From Phialophora verrucosa (taxonomy: Eukaryota > Ascomycota > Eurotiomycetes > Chaetothyriales > Herpotrichiellaceae): 64,000 nucleotides of DNA. The stretch covers positions 992,001 to 1,056,000 of the forward strand of contig MSED01000002.1 in NCBI GenBank assembly GCA_002099365.1, in the 5' to 3' direction. The position numbers were made by a program, and so were the translations under genes. The notes beneath the pieces were generated by a model. It saw only the letters and a list, made by a program, of their open reading frames with translations, was not told where the DNA came from and made no database searches. This document shows, in pieces, positions 11,623 to 22,796 of this stretch (the stretch's first letter is position 1; every line of letters starts with the position of its first letter).

Positions 11623-12839
11623 GATCTCATTGATGCCCCTGCGACTCCGCATGAAGAATTACTTGCAATATCGTCGATTTTAATGTCATGTGCAGTATTT
11701 TGGCAGGTGGAGTGGGTTGACGTGGTTGATTTACTGGCCTCTACACATCTCCCTCCCTGTCTACAGAACACCCGACTGTCTGAATGCCTTCATGTCCCCC
11801 TGCCTCTCTACATATTGGACCTACATCTTGTGGAAGAAGGAGAGGCATGCTCCGTGGCGCTGTACCTGTACTTGCACTTGCACTTGTCACAGTATCGTAT
11901 TGATCCCACTCTAGCGCGGCGACGCTTTGCCTATGTACGTGTCGTCTGGTAGGGGTTCATGAGCGATGTCGCGTCGTGCCTGGAAGCAACCGGCCAGCCC
12001 GGCGAAAAAAAGCAATGCGCGCGGGACATACATGTTCCGTACATAGCATATCTATGAGTATCTCCTCTCCACGTGCGCCGTTACGTGGGACGTACTAGTA
12101 CTGATACTGGTACGTACGGCTGGGTTCATAGTAGGCATCGGGCTCTTCCTCCTTATCTTCGATCATTTGCGCGTTATTCAAGTAAAGTCAAGGAGGCGAG
12201 GGCCGGGGATACAAAAGTAAGTTGTACTAGGACTGTAGGGATTAAGTTGTGTTTTGGCGTGGCGTGGAATGGCTGTCCGTGTGGCGTCTGAGACGGCAGA
12301 AGGAATAATGTCAAGGAAGGGTCTCCGTATCGGCTTTGGTCGCAGGTCGCCGAGAGAAGTACAGTAACTATGCCTGCTTCTACTGTGTACTATGTAGGCA
12401 TCGAGGCAAGAGGATGGACATGTTCGACGATAGGAGCTGGCGGTATGGCATGGCATTATCGACGCAGATTAAGACTATTGCTTCTGATCAAGGTCATTGA
12501 CTTCTATTCTGGCTTGGTGATATAGATACAGTACAGTATGCAAGGAAGTACATGGATAACAGGTAAGATGCATGATAAACAACGTACCCGAAATGATCGG
12601 ATATCACATCACTCGACAATCCGGGTACTCTGTACTCCGTATGGGTATCAGGTTCGTCAACGGTACGCAGGTGGTATCGCGTCGCGCATGAAACAGGATG
12701 ATGCTCCGGTTTGCTGCGGCTGTAATAGAGGATAGTGGGGTGAGGAAATGGAGCACAGAACCAGCTACATAGCCACGTATCGCTTCTGTTCGTAAGTTCA
12801 ATCTCAACCTCAATTTCGAGTCCAATTTCGAGCCCAATC
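11623..12839. other. Intergenic region between the minisatellite and the kinase-like gene
   Basis: Lies at the 3' ends of two convergent genes. It contains short simple-sequence runs, such as a CTTGCA/GTACTT repeat near 11865-11885, and several GTAC-rich words near 12090-12115. No gene is recognised. Confidence 0.45.
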
Positions 12840-15530
12840 TCAGGCCTGCTGTCGACGTCCCTGACTTAGGAGGTATTGGTCTTGCCGAGACCGGCTGCGT
12901 GAGGATGATTTGGCTGTGTGTGGACGTCTCGCTTGGCGGATCATTTCGTGATAATCATCCTCGTCATAATCCATTGTCTTTGGGAGACTGTCGACCCGAA
13001 GGGGCCGGCCTCCGGTGGTGGCGTGCGAAATGTGATTCATCGCTGCGAAATCATCGTTTGATGTCTTCATCCGGGGTAGTCGCTGGTTTGGTTTGGCTGA
13101 CCGCACCGTCACCGGGATAGGAGGCACTGGGGGCAGACCTCGGTCGGGGGGCGGTTTGGGAGGTCGCTCGGCTGGTGGCCGGGGAAAGTACTTGACTCCT
13201 TCGTCGGACGAGGCGCTGGTGCTGTAGTTGAGGTAGGTGAATGCCCCGGTGTCGACCGACTCGCCGAAAGATAGCCTGGGGTCGACCTGGCTGTCATTGT
13301 TGTGCCAGTTGTGCCAGGACTTCTGTTTCGGAGTGTCTTGTTCACTCGACCACGGTATGTGGTGCTGCTGCTCGGGGGTCGCCACGTCCTCGCGCGTGTT
13401 TGTCCGCCGCATCGACTGGTCCCGAGACCGAGGACTTTCCGCGACGACTGTATCGGAGAGGCCGTCGAAATTGAACGACAATAGCGAGCTCACCGACGTC
13501 GCGCCGGGTGTCGTCGACACGCTCGGAGACGTGTGGAAGACCGGGGACTGGACCATGGAGCCGTCGTGGAGAAAGCGTTGCGGGCGTGGCGGTGGGTGTC
13601 CCGTGTGCAGGACCAGTGGGTTGGGCGAGGGCTGACGCAGTCGATCGTCGGATCGGTGCCTCGTTAACTCTCGATCTGAGACATTCCTCTCCCGGATTGG
13701 CATGCTCACGTTCCTTTGGCTGCTGCTCTCCTTTCTGTGTTCGGCTGCACAGTGGAGTCGCTCGACACCAGCAAAGCGCTGGATGTGGTCGCCGAATTTC
13801 CTCTCCAACTGCGCGCTGGACAGCCGTGCCGCCGGATCGCGTTCGAGGCACTGCAGGGTAAGCTGCACGACCGGGCCGACAGCATGGTAGACATGGCCCT
13901 CAGCCTTCTTGGCCTTCTTCTCCGCCTCGTTCTGGAGCGACTGAGCCCACAGAAAGACTTGCCCCAGGTTGGCGTGGAAACTGGCATCCGCTAGACCACC
14001 ACCTCGGCCAGCCATCCTGTTCTTCGAAGATCGGTGTCGCTGGAATGACCCGTAGCTGCGCTTGCAGAGCAGGTTCAAAATGTCCATGATCACTGCGCCG
14101 AGCGAGAAAATGTCTGACGCGAACATGTCCTGTTCGACCGACTGCCAAGTTTGAACCACTGCACTTCGGCCTTCTGGGGCCGAGACAAACATATGATTAT
14201 TGAGGGACGGGCCACTTTTCTTGCCGTTGGAGCTTGTAGACGACAGAATTGAGGGCGCCCTTCCTGGAAACGTAGGATCGAAGATCCGGCGCGCTGTTCC
14301 CTGACTCGACACGGATTTACTGTCGGTCGGTGAAAGCACGTCTCGCTCGCGCGCAATGGGCTGCGACGGAGTGTCTGAAGGCACCGCCGAGCTGAGGCGC
14401 AATCGGGCGTAGTCTCCTCTCGACGTGGGCTGAAAGGTATACGTCGCTGCTGAAGACGCGGACCTGCTTCTGGCCGGGTTACTGCCGTCTATAGTATTGA
14501 GTCTGGCACTTCCGCCAGCCCTCCGCCCCGATCGGCCGCCTGACGGGAGTGAAACAGATGCAGACCCAGTACTCTGGATGGTCACAGCTCTCTTCCATCG
14601 CTCGGGTGGACCGTACTGATACGCTTCGATATCGTCCGGTTTTGCCCTGTCGCGGAGCAAGCCGTCACCGTCCAACAAGCCCAGAGATATGCGAAAAGTC
14701 TCATCGACCTGAATGTTGGACGGCCGAATGGCTCCATGAAATTCGCCGTTGCTGTGGAGCCAGGCCAGCGCATTCGCAAGGCAGTGGGGCCAGTTGATCA
14801 GTATCTGTCGCCGCTCTCTCTTTGCCAGAGCCGCAAAGCTCTTTGGAGAATCGTTCAGGAATGTCTTGAGACTCCATTCAGGGGCGGGGAGCGAAAGTAC
14901 GTTGAAATTGCCTTGATGCAGATAGGAGCCGAAAACCGACACGACATGCTCATGGCAGAGTCTCCTGCTGGCTGCGATCTCGTTCAAAATCTCATCCTCG
15001 GTCAAGGAAGCGTCGAGCTTAATGCGCCGGCGAACGAAGACCTTCGGGTTGGCAGTGGGGAGGCGAATCCTGTCGACACCATCATGGCTGAGGGAGAGAA
15101 CCACCGATTTCAGGTTGAGAGGGATGATCGGGACGGTTTCCTCGTCGGCGTAGCGGATGTGCTCTCCTTCGCCCACGACACGCGTGAGAAACTTGAACTG
15201 GTTCTTGTAGAACCGTTTGTCCAGAGCTCGGTCGGGCTCATAGGACAACCGAAGATCGGGAACAGCCTCCTCGATGACGGGAAGGTCTTCGTCGTCATAG
15301 GAGTCATCGATAACGCCGAAGATCTGATCCGGGACCCCGGTGGCGACGAGGATGAGGAAGAATCGTTTGGCTCTCGTCAAGATCCAGTCCAAGTAGGTGT
15401 CGTCGGTCAAGTCGCCTCCGAAGTACAACTGCCGCTGCAGAAGTTCCTGCTCGTTTGGTCGGAGATGGGAATGCACATAAGCGGGGGTGACGGTCTCGTC
15501 AACACGCTCGTCCGTCCACAACGACATCAT
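12840..15530 (-). CDS. Protein-kinase-like protein, probable pseudokinase
   Basis: One exon, 896 aa. Residues about 160-320 and again about 450-580 align in style with the two lobes of a protein kinase fold, split by a Ser-rich insertion. The catalytic motifs are degenerate. No glycine-rich loop is visible. A Lys/Arg strand (KVFVRRRIKL, 163-172) and helix-C-like ILNEIAASRRLCHEHVV are present, but the HRD loop reads HGAIRPSNI (265-273) without its Asp, and the DFG position reads LLDGDG. The APE-like YGPPERW is retained, and LQCLERDPAARLSSAQL near residue 575 is the typical end of a kinase domain. An N-terminal region of ~150 residues resembles the leader of fungal kinase-like proteins I cannot name. 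The C-terminal 300 residues are disordered and Pro-rich. Role unknown; perhaps a scaffold. Confidence 0.7.
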   Translation of the reverse strand: MMSLWTDERVDETVTPAYVHSHLRPNEQELLQRQLYFGGDLTDDTYLDWILTRAKRFFLILVATGVPDQIFGVIDDSYDDEDLPVIEEAVPDLRLSYEPDRALDKRFYKNQFKFLTRVVGEGEHIRYADEETVPIIPLNLKSVVLSLSHDGVDRIRLPTANPKVFVRRRIKLDASLTEDEILNEIAASRRLCHEHVVSVFGSYLHQGNFNVLSLPAPEWSLKTFLNDSPKSFAALAKRERRQILINWPHCLANALAWLHSNGEFHGAIRPSNIQVDETFRISLGLLDGDGLLRDRAKPDDIEAYQYGPPERWKRAVTIQSTGSASVSLPSGGRSGRRAGGSARLNTIDGSNPARSRSASSAATYTFQPTSRGDYARLRLSSAVPSDTPSQPIARERDVLSPTDSKSVSSQGTARRIFDPTFPGRAPSILSSTSSNGKKSGPSLNNHMFVSAPEGRSAVVQTWQSVEQDMFASDIFSLGAVIMDILNLLCKRSYGSFQRHRSSKNRMAGRGGGLADASFHANLGQVFLWAQSLQNEAEKKAKKAEGHVYHAVGPVVQLTLQCLERDPAARLSSAQLERKFGDHIQRFAGVERLHCAAEHRKESSSQRNVSMPIRERNVSDRELTRHRSDDRLRQPSPNPLVLHTGHPPPRPQRFLHDGSMVQSPVFHTSPSVSTTPGATSVSSLLSFNFDGLSDTVVAESPRSRDQSMRRTNTREDVATPEQQHHIPWSSEQDTPKQKSWHNWHNNDSQVDPRLSFGESVDTGAFTYLNYSTSASSDEGVKYFPRPPAERPPKPPPDRGLPPVPPIPVTVRSAKPNQRLPRMKTSNDDFAAMNHISHATTGGRPLRVDSLPKTMDYDEDDYHEMIRQARRPHTAKSSSRSRSRQDQYLLSQGRRQQA

Positions 15531-18500
15531 GCAGACGAGCAGCGTCGAGGGACAGGTAGACGGGAGATGCGGATGGAGTGCCAGCCGTTGAATAAAAGAT
15601 CCATAGTCTTATCGGAGACCGTCCGGCTAAAGAAGGAGTTGCATGTAGCGCGCACATGGAAAGTGGGCAGCACGCATATTTAGCGGGAACCGAGCATATC
15701 GGAGCAGGAGGGAGGAGCAGTTCGCAGTTCAGATGAAACCGGGGAACATGTCGGAATAGATCGAAGGATGGAGAATCCCTGTCTCTTTATTGCCGATGTA
15801 TTTAATCGAAATAGGAGTGTAGGTCGCCTGATTTGTCGGAGGGTGAGCAGTCTCAAGGCGACGGCCGTTGAGGGAGATAAAAGGGAATCTTGCAGGGCGG
15901 AAGTTGGAGTGGGGGTATACACAGTAAGCCCTTTTGGGCGCGAGGCGAGAAGGCACTCTACCAGATAACATAAGATAGAAATCTTATCTCGGCCAACGGC
16001 AGTCAGGCCCAGGGGAACTCACCATTCGGCCTTTCTGCTCTAGGACTCGTAGGAACAACGGGCGTTCACGATGATGTGGAGAACTTACTCGGTAGCGAGG
16101 CAGTTTGGAACAGTGACAGCGGCACAAGGACGCAAGGGTTCGTGGAAGGAGTCACGGCACGCAGTGTGCTGTGTTGGGACTGGGATGTAAGCCGCCCAGA
16201 AGATGTGATCCTGCTCTCAACCAGCACTGTTTGGAACCAATTTCGCAGAGAGAGCAGGACCCAAGACACTGGAGATGAGGATGGAGGTTGCAGATGATGT
16301 CGACAGAGGTTCGATGCCTGCTTAGTGGCGCCTGCACCGGCGGATGATGAGCAGGGGCATTCCAGGGGGGTGAGAACTCAGTCCTCACAGAGGCGAAAGA
16401 AGAAAGGACAAAAGATCGGATGCGAGATAAATATTGAAAATGCTGGGCCGCGCCAACCGTGATAGGCCAGCCCAACAGCCTTATCGCATCCGCAAGTGGG
16501 ATCCAAAGCATCCCTGTCGAAGGCAACCTCGGCTCGCATGGCGTCGATAGACTAGCATCGTACGTGTGGTACCGAAGATTGAGTCTTGTGCTTTAGGTGT
16601 GAGTCCTCAACACAGGATATGGCCTCGGGGGGTTAGAGCAATGGCACACGGTAAGAGCGACACACAGCAGGTACAGATATTACCACGGGCGGGGGGGTGA
16701 GTAAGGCCGAGACAGTCTTCTCCTATCTACAGGGTGTGGGGCTCGCGAGGTGTGGGAAGTAGTGACAGCTTCGTGAGGCACAGGCGTGGAAAGGATGAGA
16801 TGCTGCATTTGGACTCTTGCAGAATAGATTCGCCTTTTCCTCGATAAGTGAGCGACAACTGGACTCCGACATCCGGTGTTTCTCTGAGCACCATCTATGC
16901 ATATACGAGTACTTAAATCTCTGAAATAGCAAGGGCCCGTCCGGGCAGCCCAGACGCTGCGCAGATAGGACCAGAAGCAGGGTCGCCCAGTAATGGTGTC
17001 CGGCGCCAACATGGTGCTGCAGGAGACGAAACACGGCTCTCCGGACTAGCTCTTCTCCTGACTGCATAGTATATCAGGATGATGTTTCTCGTTGACGGCT
17101 AATCTCCATCAACACTCGCGTAAATGTGAGAATATAGCGCCGCTCCTGCCTCTTGGAAAGGTCTTCCTTCACCCGTCATCGCCTGAATGCGCCTTTCGAG
17201 TCTGATGATATTATTGCATGATTGCCGGTCGTGGTCGCGTTCCACATCACCGATCGAGCCACGACTTTATCATTGTTGGGATCGGAAACTCGCTCTCGCA
17301 CCAGACTTCCCCGAGGGGGACTTGGCAACGGAAAGGTGGCTGATACTGGCAGCTTTCAAAATCTACCACAGTCAAGTTGGGATCACAATCAACCGGTTTG
17401 CACGACGAAAGGAAAGGTGAAGGCAAGGACTTCGGCCGTGAAAGTCGCGTGTTCGGTCTAGTAAGTCTCATCTTCGATGAACGTTGCTGATGCGATGCTG
17501 CATATTCTGGCTGGCATTGGCTGCCGGTAAGGTCTCTACGGCTAGCTGTCACTCCTGATGCTGCGAGTGGACAACTACAAGAGCTTGAGCGCTCATCCAT
17601 ACTCCTATCTGCCGCTGTCAGCAAGGGGACACGCCGGTGCTTCCTCCATAAAGAAACGGCATTGTATCAAGGCGTCTCCCAATGGACGAGCCTGAGCAGC
17701 TCTGTCTACCTACGATGAGAACGTGCGTACCACAGATGGACTCGTATCCCACCTCAGAAGGCCCGGGACATTCCGTTACTTGCTCAGACCACGAACACGA
17801 CGTTGCTCAGGACAGTTTCAGCAGCTGAGCGTGCACGACCGTGCGCTGAAGAGACGCATTACATTCCACCCAGCAGCGTTGCTTGAGTCAAGGAGAAAGG
17901 ATGCGCAAGGAGGACCGAGCGTGAAGGTTCAAACGCGCAACTCATTGCCAAGCCATTGCGAAGGGGAGCACAGGCTCGGAGAGTAGGAAAATCCCCCTGA
18001 TCGACAGGGAAAGCCAGTTTGTTGAGGAAGCAGAATCCGTAATCGTACAAGTACAGAGTACTCGTATTTTCCGTCCCGGTCAAATGCTTAGGATAGGCGA
18101 AGATCGACAGGTTCATCGGGCGGAGATGCATGTTGGGTTGAGAACAAATGGTCGACGAGCTACGAGCTAGATCTCTCCCATCGAAGCTTCTCGAATCCGA
18201 TACTGTTTCGACGAAGTACCACTCGTACGATATACATTTCTGTGTAGGAATGCCCAGGTGATTTGTGGGCTCTAACCGATGGCCTCGGGCATGGTTGGGC
18301 AGCAGCGACGTGGCTCTTATGGGGGTGTCAGGGGGGTCCAGCCACAGGGCCCCTCAGCTCGATGGATTCTCGCAGGCACTCGAAGTCTATTTGCGGACTT
18401 CTGTTCTAGCAGCTCGTAGGGACCAAAAGCCCGTTTCAAGCCGCTCATGATGGTAACAGCGTTTGTGATGCTCGCTCTTGAGGATGGAAAACTACGTGTA

Positions 18501-19421
18501 CTCGGTATTAGGTACGCAGAATGGCGAAGAATCGATGCCGATTCCGATAAATCTGCATAAGAACGCGATGTGATCCAAACACGAGCCGTCTTCATGGTCC
18601 AGCAAACAGCATTTGCTCGCCAAAGTCTGCCTTGTGTGACTGCTGCCCTTCTCTTCTCACACCTTCGTAGAACACTCATGGCCTTGACTTTTGACTTCCC
18701 AAAGGTCCACTGTGTAGGTATGGGTTCCGCTGTCAATGGGCAAGAACTCTTTGACCGTGGAGGGCGTGCCCAGCGACACCAGCACCGAAGCTTTCCCTGC
18801 TGGCCCCTGTCCAGTCCACAAATGTGGCTCGTACACACAGGAGTCCATCAAGGCCTAGAATCCAGAAAAGACGCCAAATGTCATCCTCGACCGTCCCCAC
18901 CCATGGTTGACGCTCCACAGTAATGTTCTGCATAGCCAGGTGCCTGTGCCTAATCCTTTCCTGTTCGCTGTTGGGCTTGTTCAAGTGCCCTTGTTGCTTC
19001 GAACTCAAACAGGCACGAAGACAACGGAACTGTGCCTGCAAGTGCTCCCACTGGTCCCCTTGGCCGTGCCCCGTCCGGCCCCAGTGCCATCGAGAAAAGT
19101 CGCTCGCATCTTGTCGTACATGGTTTCTTCCCGCCCGACACAGCCGAGTCCATCTTCGACCTCTGTCCTTCCTGCTTCCATTGTTCGCCGCAAGCCTTCA
19201 GTTTAGCAAGGCTAGTCTGGACATCTTCCCCTGCGAGACCTTGTTCTGATCACTCATTGAATTCTTGCCCTTCATCGCGGATTGAACAGCCCTTTCTGCC
19301 TGCTTCTCTGACATCCCGCCTACCTGAGCATTCCAGCTCTGCCTGCACATATCTGCGAGTCCCTTGCGTTTGGGCGTGCTGCGTCAACAGTTTTGATGGG
19401 CTTGGGACGTTGATTTCGCAA
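15531..19421. other. Long intergenic region, no gene recognised
   Basis: Nearly 3.9 kb between two divergently transcribed genes. ORFs on both strands (the largest about 170 codons) are low in recognisable motifs and look like chance openings. The last kilobase is C/T-rich and probably leader of the gene starting at 19422. No tRNA, 5S rRNA or transposon was recognised. Confidence 0.4.
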
Positions 19422-21397
19422 ATGACCACCGAGCCTCTATTGCTGGACGATGGCTTGCCCACAATATCAAAACGGCTCCCGGTCGTCCAAATACAAGAAC
19501 TGCCATTGCGTACACCAATCGGGGAAAAGAGCGACGAGATTACGTATGGCGTTGTTGAAGCTGTTGGGAAATCAGCCGACCGTCTCGACGATAGCTCGAA
19601 GGTCATGCTGATGGGCATGGGATTGAAGAGACCCTACAGTGGTGGCGAACACGACGGAGAGAGAGTTTCGCGGCCAGAGATACGAAGGAGGTCGTCGTCA
19701 TTAGGATCGCCCGAAGGCATTAAAATGGACCATAAAGACCACGCCGATCAGAAAGAGCTATTCGTGCGCCTGCACACGACGAGAAGCGTGGACACTGCGA
19801 AGTCTTTTGAGGTCAAAGTGGACAAGGACAAACAGAGAGGCGGATGGCGCGACCTGGACAGAGGTTGTCCATTACCCTCAGAACATACTGCCGCTCCGCC
19901 CAACCGGTTAGGACCTTTGCCTCCACGCGGCTGGTACAATCCCTCCGAAATCCTCGGACAAGCTCTGAATGGGCCTTGTGGGATTGTGGCACCTCTAACA
20001 CCTCCGGATGACCTCGATTCCTTCAAGTGGGAGTCTCCCTCGCTGACACAATCCGCTGGGGAAGTTCGCACAGCATCAAACGTCGAACGAAGCCGCCCAC
20101 AGGGCCAGAGCCAACGCAATCAGACTCGCCCTAGTCCCCCGTCGCGCCCCTCAGAGATACAACTGCCAGAGCCATCGGATATGGGAGGGAGCGACTCCAG
20201 CAGACCAAATTGGCTGGGAAGGGCCTGTCAGAAACTTGGTAGGGCATCTACAACTCTGGTGTCAGGGATATACTGACATTTCTCCAGTCTCTTGCCTTGG
20301 GGACTCGAGCACTCAGCAACAGGTGCAGATGGTTGCCCAGGCCTTGCCTGCGAGGCCGAATTCTACAGACATGCGCCAAGTGATGGACAAAGTAGTCGAA
20401 GACATTCAATCTCAATTCACAATACCGCCCTACATCACGATTACACACGCCTACGTTAGTTCTCTCCCCTCCAAGAGGCTGTTCTATTCCGGAAGCAGTT
20501 ATCGTGTTTAGTTCGTCGATAACGGGACATGCTAACAAGTATTCCCAGTTTCAAGCCATCAGTATGGATGAAGTACCGGCGTCCCCTCCTGCGACGCCGA
20601 ATGCCCACTCCTCCTCCAGCGACGACTATTTCCAGGATCACACGATTTTCACGCATGCTGCCACTGTCCCAGCTTACCATTTCCACACAGGCGCCGCGCA
20701 TACTGGAGGTCCGCGGCCGTCGAACATCATTGCTGCTCCGAGCAGCATACAGATCTCGATCCTTGAGCGCTACATACCCCCTACCACGGCCAAAGAAGTA
20801 GAAGACTTCTTTACCCTGAGCAGACGCTCCTATTTGGCTGATCGATTGCTCGAGCTCTCGTCGGACAATGGCTCCCTGCTATTGATATATCCAACCAAGC
20901 GAGGAGGCCAGGTATTCGCCAACCGATACATCGGGCCGGTTATCGAACCGTTCCTTCGCCAGTTCATCTTATTGAACGGTCTCTATACCGAGATCGCGAT
21001 AAAACTAGGGCGAATGGCAGCTGTCAGCGGGATGAAGTCTTTCGAGGAGATGACGGCGCTATTGATGGCCATGTGCGAAGCTCTGACCCAACGAGCACCT
21101 GCACGCGGCTTGCCCAGTCGTTACAACGTCGTCCATGCAGAAACCGCCGAGGTGGTGCTGGAGCGCGCCCTGTGGAACGAATGGTACATCGAACAAGAGA
21201 AGCCTCGCCTACGCCAGGATTTAGTAGACTACCACAAGTCTGGCGGGCGGATGCCATCCCGAAGTGGACAGATTGAGATCACACCCGGCATGTTGGCGAG
21301 GGAAGTCGTTGATGGGATCCGTCAGAGCCGGGAGGCTGCAGGAGACGTTGGACTGGAAGTTGGTGTGTTTGTGATTCGGCGGACCACTGTGGTGTAA
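19422..21397 (+). CDS. Unrecognised fungal protein with a conserved-looking C-terminal domain
   Basis: Exons 19422-20238, 20288-20454 and 20549-21397 give 610 aa. The introns (49 and 94 bp; acceptors CTCCAG and TCCCAG, branch GCTAAC in the second) keep frame. 19422 is the first ATG of the open frame. Residues 1-270 are polar and disordered. Around 285-330 there is an amphipathic stretch ending in FTIPPYITITHAY. The last ~220 residues are dense and helical (SIQISILERYIPPTTAKEVE, then LIYPTKRGGQVFANRYIGPV, then LYTEIAIKLGRMAAVSGM), like a folded domain. I do not recognise the family and assign no function. No signal peptide or membrane segment is evident. Confidence 0.7.
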
Positions 21398-22796
21398 TGT
21401 CAACTACACGAGATAGCATTTATTGGCACGGCCGGTCGGTGGCTCAGGGTACAAAACGTCATTTCATTGAAGCAGGGCGTTGCAGGCTGAATATGTGCTT
21501 GGGGTATTCCTGGGAAACAGGACAGTTGATGAGCAATGAGATACCCTAATGAACAGTGTATACGATCCTGACGACGGACGCGTCGTTGATTCCACAACGT
21601 CGCTAGACATGGCAGTGCGCGTCGACTACAACAGCCTGGCATTGATGCTGATGGTTTTTGCGGAGGCGTCCTTGCACATCTCAAGCAGGTCACCACACGT
21701 TGCATATGTGCGACGTTATCCTGCCAAACAATCATGTACGCCGTTGAGACGTCGATGCTCAAAACATATGGAATACGAGGTCCAAGCTAACAGCCGATGA
21801 ACATGCGTGACGTCTCCCTCAAGCGAAATTGTATGATGTTTCAGAATTTGAGGACTTGCGATAAGCAGGCCGGACTGCCCAAGGACTCTTCTCGTATTCG
21901 CCGAAGCTTGACAACCTCGTCCGCCGCACTCTAAGCATTCTCTAGGCAATGCCGGACGCCACTTCGGGCCTTCTCTGGAAGCCCGGATACGTGTTCCTTC
22001 GCCTTACCTCCCTCTCTTGTCCGCGTGCCGTGCGTCTTAGGCTGGGAGAAAAGCCAACGGACAATCTCGTGTCCTTGGTTTTCCAACCTTAGTTTGTTTG
22101 TTTAGCGACAATCCTTATCGATTCGTCGTCATGGAAAAATGGGTTGCCCATCTTCACTCCGCGCTACAGCCCAAACCTGAATCGCGTCCTCTAATGGTTG
22201 CCCGCGATTGATCAAGTTCAGGGCAGCTTGCGGCGGGAAGCCCACCTGGGATTTTTAGAGTCCGTTCTTGTTTGAAGATCATGTCGCATTTCCGTCGATG
22301 GATGCGGCAGCTGAATCAAGCCATGTGGGAGACGTTCCCACCGCCAGCTAAGTGTCGACTCTCACTCTGCTTCACACCAGCTCGTTGTCGCGATCATTGT
22401 CGTCGTTGGTAATGTTTGTCGTTCTTGCCTGAGTCGCTTCCGCCGCCCCTCGTTTGGCTTCCTGTCGCGCCTGCTCTGTCAACAAATTGCGACTGCGACT
22501 GCGACTGCCAATCGCTCGGTCTGCGGCTCTGCCTGTCCTTCTTTCAAGTTCCGTTCGCCTGAACTTCACTCGCAGGCGGTAGAATCATTCAAATCATTGC
22601 CTTTGGACGAGACTCTTCTCTTCACTTGCACCTATTTTTTGCTGCTGCGGGTGGTTGAACTTCTTCATCACCACTCCTGCGTTTTTGAGCGATCCAACGT
22701 CAAATTCCCAGCTGTGCTCAACCTCATCATTCATTCCTCTTAATATTCTCTCAGAGAAAACGAGCTATCGACCAAGGATTGAGATCTCGAGCGACA
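21398..22796. other. Intergenic region upstream of the GH72 gene
   Basis: No gene recognised. Contains a (GACTGC)3 microsatellite around 22490-22507 and a pyrimidine-rich leader just before the GH72 start. Confidence 0.45.

Noticed and set aside
11584..11952. Open frame running out of the 22-bp minisatellite
   Set aside because: It begins within the repeat and has no conserved character; repeat-derived openings are expected by chance.
12899..15683. Several long frames antisense to the kinase-like gene, one over 300 codons at 14736-15683
   Set aside because: They mirror the codon pattern of the minus-strand gene, and the minus frame contains clear kinase-fold segments.
16300..16325. A GGTTCGATGCC word resembling a tRNA B box
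   Set aside because: No A box or foldable cloverleaf upstream at the right spacing.
18317..18838. A 173-codon minus-strand open frame in the 3.9-kb gap
   Set aside because: Cys/Trp/Arg-rich composition without motif, with another chance frame on the opposite strand at the same place.
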